Source of the DNA: Ficedula albicollis
Taxonomy: Eukaryota > Chordata > Aves > Passeriformes > Muscicapidae
NCBI RefSeq assembly: GCF_000247815.1
Contig: NC_021684.1
Span: 7,564,650 to 7,628,649, forward strand
Length of the DNA: 64,000 nucleotides
Direction: 5' to 3'
Shown here: positions 1 to 12,424 of the stretch, piece after piece
Numbering within the stretch: position 1 is the stretch's first letter
How the letters are laid out: each line of letters starts with the position of its first letter
Notes under the pieces: model-generated
Seen by the model: the letters and a program-made list of their open reading frames with translations, nothing else
The model's database searches: none
Told to the model about the DNA's origin: nothing
Made by a program: the position numbers and the translations under genes

Positions 1-689
1 GATGCCCCCCGATGAAGGAAGGCTGAGATTGCACAGCAGCTGGAGCTCTCCTGCAGTGAGGGCACAGGGTGATCAGCTCTGTTCATGTGCTGTGCACACT
101 GAGGACTGGCAGCTTGCAAAGATGCCATGTGGATAAGCACTTCTGGAATCAACAGATTTCAGCAGATAAAGCCCTGTTTTTTCCTCTCTGTGCAGCAGTA
201 ATGGCCAGCAATTTCCTAATAGCCAGCAGTTTCCTTGTCAGTGGAAACTGTATGAAGCTGTATATGACAAGATTAACATATATTTTGAGAATTTCACTTA
301 CAGCCTTGGAAAGGACGATGCAAATAAGGTGGCAAGCTGAACAAGGTTGCTAGAGGCATCTCTGATACTCGATATACCATTTTAGCTTTCTTCAACTGAT
401 TCAGCCTTAACAGCCAAGGTAAAAATAGCACCTAGGCAGAAGTAGGTGGATGAAGGTAATTCCATAATCTATTTGGTGAATAAAATGCTGACGTGATAAC
501 TGGAACATTGTTCTAAAGGGCTTTTATGGTTCTGTTGTTGTATTAATATCAATTTTTGTCTTCTGAAAATTGATTACTTTAATGGAATATGTTTGTGCAA
601 TCAAAACACCTTCGAATGGGTGCAAACGGTGTAAGTATTTTAAAAGCACATAGTTGTTGAAGGTAGGAGGGACTCACAATAGAAAAGTT
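1..689. other. non-coding sequence, nothing recognised
   Basis: AT-rich sequence with only short reading frames. I see no repeat family, exon-like structure or RNA gene before the LTR that begins near 690. Confidence 0.6.
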
Positions 690-1075
690 CATGCAGGACA
701 TATGAGGGACCCCAGGCTGGAGGAGGGGAAAGACCCTTTGAACAGCAGCTGAAACAGCCTGTGATGAACTAATCATCAGCCCCATTCCCTGTCTCCCTGT
801 GCTGCTGGGAGAGGAGACAGAGCTTGGAAAGGAGAGAGAAGTAGGAGGAAGGTAGTTGTATTTTACTTCTCATTATCCTACTCTGATTTTGTAAGTAATA
901 AATTCAGTTAATATCCCCAGTTTGAGTCTGTTCTGCCTGTGATGTTATTTAGTGAGTAATCTCTCTCCTGGACCTTAACCCATGAACCTTGCATTGTATT
1001 TTCTCTCCCCTGGCCAGTTGTGAAGGGGAGTGCTGAAGTGGCTTTGGTGGGTGCCTGGTGTCCAACACAGAGTTA
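690..1075 (+). mobile_element. Solo LTR of an avian endogenous retrovirus (ERVL-like)
   Basis: The right part matches, from memory, the R-U5 end of a common avian class III retroviral LTR. It has an AATAAA signal at about 897-902, a segment with GTTAATATCCCCAG, then TTTTCTCTCCCCTGGCCAG and GGCTTTGGTGGGTGCCTGG near the 3' end. Identity to the remembered consensus is roughly 80 percent, so the copy is old. The left border is uncertain because the U3 half is less conserved, and no target-site duplication was identified. No gag, pol or env reading frame lies beside it, so it is most simply a solo LTR left by recombination. LTR identity is moderately sure; subfamily assignment is not. Confidence 0.6.
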
Positions 1076-1085
1076 ATTGGAGAAG

Positions 1086-4000
1086 TGTTATGTAATATCT
1101 GGCTGTGGAACACACACCTCCTCCCAGGTTTAGCTTTTATGTGAAAACCACTTTTACTTCTGCCATTATCACATGATAGAAAACCCTAAAGTTTGTGATT
1201 TAAAAATACAGATGACAGTCTTTGCTGTTTACAGCATTTTCTATTTTTTTTCTTATTTAATGCAATCCACAGCATTATACCTCATAATCTAGAATGTAAT
1301 GTACATGGGCTCTGTGCTATCAGAGGCAGAACTAGCCCCAAGTAAGAAATTGAAATTGAATATAAACTTGAATATTTTTGTTATTTTAATTTCAATGGTC
1401 ATATTGTCATGACTTTAAATATTCCTTTTATGCCTGACTTAAAGGGTTTTAAATTCAAAAGAAACAAATTCAGAAGAATTTCCAGTAACTTCTTTGAAAA
1501 TTAATTGTAATTGAATTATTGTTTTGTGTTAAGGAAGCAGAAAAGCCTACCTGTAAAGAATTCTGAAGTGCTGATTTTATTTATCGATAACTCTGGTAAG
1601 AATTAAAGTTCTCCAGCAATCCAGTCAGTGTGAAGGTGAGCTTCAGTGGTAGAGAAAAAGAATATGAGGCAGACTAAGTAATGACATGATAAAATTTCTT
1701 GTTGAGTTCTTCCATAAAGTAATATGTTAAATTCTAATTACTCATCCCACCCCCCCAAAAAAAAACCCAACAAAAAATGAAACAAAACCCCAAAAAAACC
1801 ACTATAGAAGTATTGAAGAAGACTGTAAACGTAATTTATTTTAGAAGCAAAGGCAGTAATAGGTGGTATTTGGAAAAGAAATAATGAGAAATATGTAAAC
1901 ATCTAAATGGATTAAGGAGCAGAAAGTTTTTCATTTTCTTTGATAATAGAAACATTTGATGACAATGAAAACTACTGGATGGTAGCAGGTATAGTTGTGG
2001 TCTCTTGACAGAAAAGCATTCTGTGTGGAAGGAGGTTGTTCTTCCCACAAAACCTTCCCACCAAAACCTGCACAGTCAGACAGACTGTTTTTTGTGCAAA
2101 AGACTTTGGAATCAAGCATTTTAGATTTTATGCTTTCATAGTAGGATTCTCACATTCTAGGCTACTGTCAAAACTAAATTTCTTTTTGGAAGAAGTAGAG
2201 GTGAATTTGAGAGACATTTTTACCTTAGTCTCCGTCAGTCTTCTTGCCCTTGGACAAAATAAAAAAATCCGTGAGAATCAAAAGGAGATACTTTTGACTG
2301 AATGTAGTGTTTAAATTTGTCCTTTAAAACCAGTCAGGGATATAAGCAATCACCTCTGAGTCTCCAAGCAGTAGGAATTAAGCTGAGATGTTTGACTAAG
2401 TAGCTTATTTTCATATTTATCTTGACTGGTATCTCTTGAGCTTTTCTTTGAAGTGTTTGACAGCAGGTACTGTAACTCAAAGAGCTACAGCAAAGCATTT
2501 GATGCCTGGAACTCCTTTCAGGGACTTTCCAGTCATCCTTGCTGCCTCCTGCTTACCCTCCTGCTGTGGATCTGCAGTCTTTCTATGGATATTAGAAGTA
2601 GTCATTGGGCTGCAAGATTTGCTCCTCCCTCTCTGTTTGTGTTCCAGCTTCATGTCTCCTGTCATTTACAGAGGTTTTCAGAGTCTGTCTTGGCAGTGTT
2701 TATCTAACTCATTTCTAAGGCAATGAAGTCCTGTCCTGTGCTGTCCCATTGTATTGACTTGGTCTTGCAGAGAACCAGTGAGCACCAGTTCATTGAGGAT
2801 GAAATAAGGCACCAGCATGAAAAACAAGCAGGTCTCATGGCTGGTTTCCTTATGAAGGATATATCCCAATCCTACTTATTGCAGCCCAGTTGCTTTGGCA
2901 ACGTTTATCTCCTGAAGCTCATCACCATCTAGGTGATGCTGGATATCACTTGTGTAATGCTTTAGGTGGGTGTGACTTGTGGAGAAGGTGCTTCTGAGCA
3001 TTTCCCACCTGCACCATGACCCTGTGGGCCAGGTTTGCTGCTGCCCCAGCACAGCACTCGTGTTCCTGACAGGGAGCAGGGAGAGGGGCTCAGTGTCTGG
3101 CTGTTCAGGGGGCTGCCAGGGGAAAGGAAAGGGATGCCAGGCTTGAGGCAACTGCTTTTGTTTGTTGTGCAGAAAATCTGCACGTGTGTGGCAGCAAGGT
3201 AAGCAGGAGACAGTTAGTGATGAAGTTCTGTGTTTAATTGGATTTTTTCTTCTCTTGAAGACCCATCCTGCACCCTTTACACCTTTCATAATTTTAAGTC
3301 ATTAAGGAGAGAGAAAGGGTAAAGATTGTTTCTCTGTGCTGATACTTTCACCCTTGTAACATAATCCTTTATGTTACAAAGCTTTCTTCCAGGCTGTTAG
3401 CCGGGTATGAATCACCGTAGCCTTAATCAAAGAAATGACAACTGAAATGGTGTGAGAGAAGCTTCCAAAAAAATTGAACTCACAGTAGACTATGATGCTT
3501 TATTAGGCTAATAGACTTTAGAAAGTGCTTGTTTCCAGATTCCCCTCTTGAAGCTGTTCAAAACATGCTCCTGAGAGCAAGCTGAAAAAAAAAAAATCTA
3601 TAGAGAGCAGTTTTGGCTATCACTTGCTTTTCTGCTGCAATGTGACTGATCCCATCAGAGCTCACTTGTTTAATGCTGAGAGGCAGAATGCAGGTTCTGG
3701 AACCATGAGCTGTATTTTTTCAGGTTGCTTTCTTTTGTCAATTACAGTTGTTTTGAAGACACAGAAACTTCACTAATGGCCTAAAGTTCCTTCTGTTACT
3801 TTGGGTTAATCACTTTCCACGTGGAAAACTGACACTGTTGCCTTAAAATTTAAGCTGTGTTTCATTGCTTGACAGCATCATGTGTTAATTTTGAGATTTA
3901 TTTTTTTTTCCTCTCAAGGCTTATTTTCTTAATCTCTTTTTCAGATGACACCTGACTCTACAGTAATGAATTTTTAAAAAAATATTTAATAGTAGCTTAT

Positions 4001-5977
4001 GCAATCTATGCTTTTGCTTGGAAATGGCATAATTGGACAGTGTGTTGCCTAATTTATATAGAAGTCACAAATTCTTGATAAACTACTGAAAGCATGTTTC
4101 CTTTAGGAACACAAATGCAGAGATTGCTTCTGAGTGTTTTCTTGGCAACAATACAAAATGTGAGGATCTCTACCAATAGGTAGATTGCTTATATGGTTCT
4201 GTACCTTTCTTGAACTTTGCTTCGGCAGTTTCTAATCCATTTACAAATGCTGCAGTGGTAACATATCCAGTGGGTGAATATATCCAGTGTTTGGGTACCC
4301 AGAAAGTGATGTGTCTGCAAAGTGATTAAGCACAGAGGAGTAATTTATTATTAAAGTTGTATAAAAGAAAAACTGGAAAACATCTTCTTCCTTTTAGTTT
4401 CTGGAGCCATTATTTGAATCTCTTAATGTTAATATCTGTCTTCTTCTAGTCATTCTTTCTTTTTTGATGGACTTAAGGCAACTTAACATTTTTACAGTCA
4501 GAAACAGGGGCAGTGTGCAGACTTGAAGACGTGAGTGCATTTCAAGATCTTGAGAGTTTTTGATTGCAGCATTCTTCACTTCCTTTCCATTAACTTTCTG
4601 ATTAGGTTTACATTACAATTTTCATTACTGCTATCATTGAAATACCTACAGTCAACTCAAGCTATGTATAAAGACAGAATATTTAACTACACTGAATATT
4701 TCATTTTAAGCATGAAACTGAATAAACTTGATACTTCTGGCAAAACCAGTTGCCTTAATAAGAATAATCAATTACATTTTCCTTTCTGCCACATGGCCAG
4801 ACATGCAGAGCAATTCTTTCCACCTGGGTTCCTCATATCATTTGAAAAGCCAGAATTAAAAGGGACAGAACAGGGATTGCAGTCCTCTCCATGTCATTGC
4901 ATAAACTTTCCCTCTGTGCAGCTGGTGCACCAAAACCAAAACTACTTCAGAATAGACTCAAAAGATCTTAACTGTGAGAGCAAAAGAACTTTAATTCTAT
5001 ATTGTGATTTTTCTCCTAGAGAATTAATATTAATGTTACTGTGGAGATTCATAATCACTTCAGTACATCAATGTAAAATGCACCTATGTCTTTCTGTAAG
5101 TTTTGTGGTTATTTTTCCCCTCCCTCTTGCTGCCCTCCCTGAACCTGCCATCCCCTGGCTGTGAAGTGTAGATCTCCTTTTTGCAATATGTGATCTGTAG
5201 TAAGAAAAACCCTGAAAATTATACACTTTTTATGCACCTTCATCTCAGCAATTAATTTCTTCAGTATTTTATGGCATCTATACAGCCACTGCTAAGTTCA
5301 AAATAGTTGGGATAAACAGAAATTAGAGGAAGTATATACATAAGCAATTAAATATAGAAACAAGGGAAAAAGTGTTTTCTGTGCAAGTGGTTTTTATGTA
5401 TGAGCTGCAGCTACTTGTCTCCTTGCTGAGAAAACTCAGGTCATCTTCAGAGGTCTGAAGATCCTCCCTAGGAAGGAAATATTTTTGTGGCTCTTTCTGT
5501 AACACTGTGTTGTGGCTTCTACCAGCTAGAACAAGGCAGAAGTGTCTCTCTCTAGGCTCAAGAGGTTATTGCATGTGTTGTATGCAGAGTTTTCACAACC
5601 TGTATTCTGAAGCCAGTTTAATTTTATTGATTCATAAATCTTCATGCATAGTCATTACAGAGCCTCTTAAGCTTGGTTAGTCCTTTATCAGAATTTATTG
5701 TATTTGAAATCATCAGGGTCTTTGAGGTCCTAGGCCTGCTGTGACTCTGCAAAATTCCTACAGATTGTTGCTAATTTTTTTGGTAGGAGCTTTCCTATCC
5801 TTTGCATATTGATACACTGTGCTCATCTCTCATATAACTAGTGCAACATTTTGTTCTAAAATGCTGTTTTAAATCACTTTTATCTTTTAAAATGTCTTTG
5901 CAAGGTGGTGGAATGACTTAGCAGAAAATGTTGCTGCTGCTGACAGTAGATTCTTTCCCTTAAGAGATAATGCTTGC
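1086..5977. other. non-coding stretch, nothing recognised
   Basis: AT-rich intronic or intergenic sequence. It holds an A/C low-complexity patch at 1747-1801, a locally GC-richer patch near 3000-3140 and an unexplained 209-codon open frame at 4535-5164 without recognisable motifs. I see no repeat family and no supported exon. Confidence 0.5.
1747..1801 (+). repeat. A/C-rich low-complexity sequence
   Basis: Blocks of C alternate with runs of A for about 55 bases. It may be the remnant of an A-rich tail or a degenerate microsatellite. No function is implied. Confidence 0.7.
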
Positions 5978-6996
<1,019 letters not shown>

Positions 6997-7097
6997 TTTT
7001 TTATTTAGTCTACTCCTCTCTTTCTGGACCTCTGAAGGAATGATGGGAACTCTCATGCATTGCTAGCCAGGTGTGAGGGAGGAATGTCTGAGGGTCA

Positions 7098-7197
7098 ACT
7101 GATGTGCTTAGACTGTGACTGTATGAAAACGAGTCCCCCCAGCCCAGCCCAGACTGATGTGCTTAGACTGTGACTGTATGAAAAAGAGTCCCCCCAG
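7098..7197 (+). repeat. Near-tandem duplication, 45-bp unit
   Basis: Copy 1 is 7098-7142 and copy 2 is 7153-7197. They are separated by ten bases (CCAGCCCAG-like filler) and differ at one position. Both copies end in a short C run. Confidence 0.9.
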
Positions 7198-7677
7198 TTC
7201 AGGTGGCTGTGGGCAGCAGGAGGCTGCTGTGGCCCTGGGCCTGCTCCAGGAGCACAGTGCAGCTATTCACCACCTTGCAACTTCACATAAAATAAGACTC
7301 GGTCAGATTCCCAGACTCCTGACCATGGCAGACCTGAGGTTACTTTTGGGGAAATGGCTATTGATTCTTTCTGACAAGTCCTATTGCTTCCTGGTGAATT
7401 TTTTTTAGGAAAGGAAAGAGTACACACACTCAAAGCTGACTGCCAATCATCTTAGGGCAGTAGCACCAGATGACATTCTCTCTCCTTTTCTCACTCTTTT
7501 ATCCTCAAACCGGTAATAGTCTTTGACAAGCATTGCTGTGATTAAGTAAAGAGACAGATTGCCTTGTTAAAAGTACTTCACAAAGTAGGAAAAAAATACT
7601 TTGAAGACTGCTTAGATTAATAATTCATAGTTAGCTGATGTAGCAGGACAAACAAAGTACACTCAAGTTCCAGTTAC

Positions 7678-7757
7678 CTGGAGATCATGAATGTCACTGC
7701 ATCCTTAACATAATGGACAAGATGCTGCTTCAGGTCTTTCAGGGACAGTGTGTTCAT
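7678..7757 (-). CDS. Possible first coding exon, unidentified protein
   Basis: On the minus strand an ATG at 7757-7755 opens a frame that reads MNTLSLKDLKQ, then HLVHYVKDAVTFMIS. The frame ends after two bases of the next codon at a CAG/GTAACT donor (intron begins at 7677). Codon use (CTG, AAG, CAG, GTG) looks more like coding DNA than the surrounding AT-rich sequence. The 26 codons have no membrane segment, signal peptide or known motif. Against it: only 80 bases, a donor that is not ideal, and no partner exon that I can prove. It could equally be a fragment of an old repeat. Confidence 0.25.
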
Positions 7758-10411
7758 TGTTCTCCACTTTGTCCAGTGTGGCAATTAATGTGATTAAGCT
7801 AGAGCCAAATCTGTTTTAAATACTATTGCACTGGGTCGTTAACTTTTACACTGTCATCATGTTCTCCCTCATGCATTTGCCTTATTTAAGGGAGGTACTA
7901 ATGCTTAGCATTCACTTGAATCAAGAATATATCAATGTTTCTCTAGTTCTCAAGATATTACTCAGTGTTCATGTATTAGGAATTACATTGGACTAATAGG
8001 GGAAAAAATTCAGCCCTATATCCCTTAGCCACTTGAAACTCCCACTGGCATAGTAGCAAGTGTCTTTACAGCCATAGTTTGCAAACTTATTGGTGTTTAG
8101 CCAGTTGTATGTGTTGTTTTTATCTTTAATCTTCAAGGCTCCCCAGAATACAAGAAAACTGGAGCTGTTCATAGGTCCTATAAAGGATGTGATGCAGTAA
8201 AGAAGAATTACCAGGTAATTCTCAAGCAGTTCCTTTTATTCAAAAGATCCATCAAACCATGCTGAGTTTTCTAGGGAGCACTATTGGGACTGGCTGGACA
8301 CTGCTACAAGGGCTGCCTTAAGATGTAGGCAGTAGGTCTAGACACCAGTGAAGTAGCCTTTAGAAATAACTTAAATAGAGGCACAAACTACATATAAAAC
8401 TGGTCGGGTTTGGAAAATCAATGTGTGTTTGAGTGCCAGTGATCAGAGTGAAGTGAAATGCATACAGCAGAAACTTGAGAAAAGGCTCTGGTGTCAGTCA
8501 CACAGCCACAAACCTGCAGAAATAATTATTCAGGCACCAATTGGTGCAGGTGGCTTCCAGTCCTTGTCCAAAATTCCTCATATACTTGTAACAATGGAGT
8601 GATTTAATATCACATATAGCAGTATCTCTGTGCCAGAAACTTAATGTATCAAAAGAACAAAAAAGTATGCATTGATTTTTTAAATTTTTTTTTTTATTAA
8701 AGGTATCAGTCACTGGTCTCATTGGTCAAATGTGGGACCAAGGGTAAGGAAAATGTCTAAAATAAATTCTTATTATATAATATGCAAGTATTTGACTATA
8801 GGAGAATGAGTCCTTGGTCTGAGCTTAAAATAAAGGGGAAATGTGGGTCTATGTCTGAAAAAGTTTGTAGAGAATCATTGAATAAGCTCATGTATCTGCT
8901 AGTGATTTTCAGACATGCTCTTCAAATGTTCATGTTGCTTTACTCGGGAAAGTTTTAAAAATGGTTAGATATTAAATTGCAAACATGTTGGGTTCACCAG
9001 TTGGGGAAAGTGATATGTGAAAGTCTGTTAGGAGCTGGGGTGGAAATTGATCTGTGCACTCAGTTCCATTAGTATTAGAATACATTCACAACTTGCAGTG
9101 CACAGTTCCACGTGCAGAAAAGCATGTAGTGGTCCAAGGGATTGTAAACCTAGGAACAATCTCTGAATTAGGATAATTTTGCTGAATAAAGTTAAGACCT
9201 ACATAACTGAGATTTGTACCACATTAAATACAAGAGGGACTCTCATCAAAGTGTAAATGTGAAAAAGTTTATTCTTACTTTTGTGACTACTTTTTAAAGA
9301 TGTGTAACCTCCTCTGAAGTACATAAAGCACTCAGATCTCTTTCTGCAACAGGAAATGCTGTATTTTTATGAACCAATCTATATGGACAGCTACATGTCC
9401 ATAACTATGCTTGCTTTTAACATCATCCTTGATTATTTTTCTTCTGAGTTCTTGTAGTTTTCAAAACAACTCTCTATGCTTTGCAGTTTAACCTCAAAGG
9501 TCAGAATTAAATGTATAGAAACCTGCTCGTATAGAGCTGGTGGAGAATGTAGTGGATTCCATTTCCCTAGTGTACAGCAGTAACTGTGTTGTGTTAATTA
9601 ACTCTTTTCATAGCTACATTATTTCCTAAAAAAGAATTTGGAGAACTGTTTGGCTGTGGATACAAGTTAACTTCTTCCCTTTCACCCCTGGTACATGCCA
9701 TAAACTGAATTACCTCTAATAGCTCTTCTGTTCCAGAATTGTTAATTTTTTGTCTCGGCAGCCTTTGAAAGCATATGGCTGCAGCACTTTGTATCTTGAA
9801 ATAAACTGAGGGAGCTTTCACACTACTGTAGAATCATCTGACTTGATAAGTACCAAGGAAGATGGAGTTTTTCTTGTGCACCAGCCAGATGGATCCCACA
9901 GATTCCATACTGCAGTCTGCTCCATAATCTTGGCAATAATTAGTTTCTAATGTACATTTGAGCTTCACTGTTTAATTTGTGATGACCTTCAGTTCATTAG
10001 TTAGTGACTTTAAAGTGTATAATCCATTACCTGTGGTTTTTTTTTTTTTTAATTCAATAGCCATGTATGTCTAGGAATTGCTTCCCAATAGATTCTCTTA
10101 GTGTTTTACATTTTTAGAGGGAGAGTGGTTGGGAGGACAACTTCTTATTTCTTGGACATTTTCAAACTTCTTTAAAAAATTGGGGTTGAGAATGTATAAT
10201 GCTTAAGAAAATTTCCCTTTAATGACCTAGTCCACTTCCTTGTGTGAAAATTGGACCTCCTCTGTGGAAAAGCCGACAAAAAATATATTTTTGGACAGAG
10301 TAGGTAAATCTGCACTGCCATCCTTTGCATCTTCCTCAAATACTGATTGTTTTTTTCTATTTTTAAAATGATAAAACTCAGTGAATGTTCTTTGGTAATT
10401 CCCTTTTCCAG

Positions 10412-10451
10412 GTACTTGGGAAGATATGTGCCTGTTTACCAGACATTTGAT
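10412..10451 (+). CDS. Possible 40-bp micro-exon
   Basis: A pyrimidine-rich acceptor (AATTCCCTTTTCCAG, ending at 10411) is followed by 40 bases and a good donor GTGAGTA at 10452. One frame reads YLGRYVPVYQTFD after one split-codon base. The length is not a multiple of three, so skipping it would shift the frame. Such a short interval can arise by chance, and no neighbouring plus-strand exon was found. Confidence 0.15.
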
Positions 10452-12280
10452 GTGAGTATTGGTCCTGCCCAGTTCCCCAGAGGATTTGTTAAGTCAATGT
10501 CACACTCTTACTATGGTGTGTGCCTGTCAGGAGTAACTTAGGGGCCAGGTGGGAGGTGAGAAGATACTTCTCTAAATAAGGGACCTGTGAAATCCTCACC
10601 TGAGACAGAAGAAAGACAGACATGTGTGAAGGCACCATGGGGCTTGTTTATGGATGAAAAAAGGGGAATAGTTTCATAATGTGTCCCTCCAAGATAAAGT
10701 GGTAGCAGCCTGTTTTGACTGCATTCCAAAGGATTTGTGGCACATTAAATCAATTCAGGCAAGTAAGAGGGAGCCCAAGAGCCTCAGGTGCTACTTCATG
10801 TAGGCTCATGTAAAAAAATTCCAAATTTTGTGTGTGTATTTTTTCCATACGTGATGAGCTCATTAATTCCTCAGAGAACACAGAGCTGAGGATAAGAAAT
10901 GTTAGGTCCCAGACTAGTGTAAAATAATTCCCAGGATGAATTTTTCAATTCTTTTAGATGAAAATCATACAAAATTAAAAAAAAAAAAAGTGCGTTTCAA
11001 GTTAAGAGATTATTGCAATGAGATGAGTATAGAAAAACATGCATAAATTATGGCTACTAGATGAAGCCTTTTAAGCTGTTATTCTTACTAGTGTTGCATT
11101 CCATATTTTTGATATAGAATCTAAGGAATTCTACCTGGTGCCTGTATTTAAATTAAGGTGGAATAGTTTATAAGCAGAATAAAATGCTCAGTGTTTCATA
11201 TTAGCAGCAAGTAAAATAAAATATCTGCCATAAAAGGGGATGAAAGAGGTATAAAGTCTAAATTGTGTACATTGGCCCTTCATTGGGAAGATCATATCTC
11301 CTTAGGGGATTTGCTTAGTTCAGTGCAATTGCTAGCACTTTGAACTGCATTTTGATTTTGGCACAAAATATATTTGGAGGTTAGTGACCACGTATAACCT
11401 ACATTCAGTAAATGGCATGCAAGGACAGTATAAATATCAGTGCATATGTAGATAGCTAACATATAATTATCAGTAAGCTGTCACCATGAATCCAAAATTA
11501 TGGTGATTATGAGAACAGAGAAGAGCTACCTTTCTGCCTCTCTTTTTAATACTAGTACATATTCTCATGTCAAAATCACAAGTTCTTTTCCAGGTCACTT
11601 TTGTGTGTGCTGTTCCTTTCTGTGAAAATCTTGAGAAAAAGTATTCTGAAAAACTGAGATTTTTTTAATAGCCCTCATGGACTATCCATATTTGATATTT
11701 TCCAGCAAGTTAGTCTCCTTTGCAAAGCAAATTCATTATTGATCGGGTAGTTTTAAGGCATAAAACACAATAAAGCCAGAGCAGAATCTACAATAGATTT
11801 CCAGCAAATTAGCAAGAGTAGGGTAGCGTGAAACAAACCAAGTACACCTTGTGATAGTTTGTTGCTTTTCCAAAGAAAAGATTTTTTCATGCAGTAATGG
11901 AAAATTCTTCTATAGCATGGCTTGTCTAGCATGTGTTTCCAAAGGATATTGTTACAGATAATGGACTTTGGTTTGCCCCTCCTTGGGATGCCAGAATTTT
12001 GCAGAGCTCCAGATTTGATTGCCATATTCTCAGTGCATTCTTGAAAAGTTCATGATAGAAGCAATATCAAAACTGTCAAAAGACCCAAGCAGCAAAACCC
12101 ACAACTGTTAAAAGGCCAAGTATGTGTTTGTGTAAGTGATACTGAACTTCAGGGTTTCATCTGCAAAAGTCCCTGCAGCTTGTGGGCTATAATGCAGAAT
12201 TGCAGTTGCAGAAAAATTGCAGAATGGTTAGTAAAGCAAAATCTTCAGTCCTTGGTGTTATTTGAACAGGTCTGTTGTAA

Positions 12281-12424
12281 TGATGCCCTTTCATGGCAGC
12301 ATTTAGATGTAGTGTAAGCCGCTTGTGGATGTTGGATATACATTACAAAAGTGATGATGCCCTTTCATGGCAGCATTTAGATGTAATGTAAGCCGCTTGT
12401 GGATGTTGGGTATACATTACAAAA
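12281..12424 (+). repeat. Near-tandem duplication, 70-bp unit
   Basis: Copy 1 is 12281-12350 and copy 2 is 12355-12424, with four bases between them and two mismatches. The unit starts TGATGCCCTTTCATGGCAGC. Confidence 0.92.

Larger units (their letters stand above)
7198..12280. other. Mostly non-coding stretch with two weak exon candidates
   Basis: AT-rich sequence with no recognised repeat family. The only exon-like structures are a minus-strand candidate at 7678-7757 and a plus-strand micro-exon candidate at 10412-10451, annotated separately. Everything else consists of short random-looking frames and homopolymer runs. Confidence 0.45.

Noticed and set aside
2876..3289. 137-codon minus-strand frame
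   Set aside because: Length is near the chance maximum for a window of this size, and the sequence has no domain-like structure.
3945..3977. ATG after a superb acceptor (TTAATCTCTTTTTCAG)
   Set aside because: The only open frame is ten codons long and there is no clear polyadenylation signal. T-rich sequence often mimics acceptors.
10490..10599. Minus-strand terminal exon after CTTTCTTCTGTCTCAG
   Set aside because: The acceptor is excellent, but the two open frames are short and unremarkable and it overlaps the opposite-strand micro-exon candidate.
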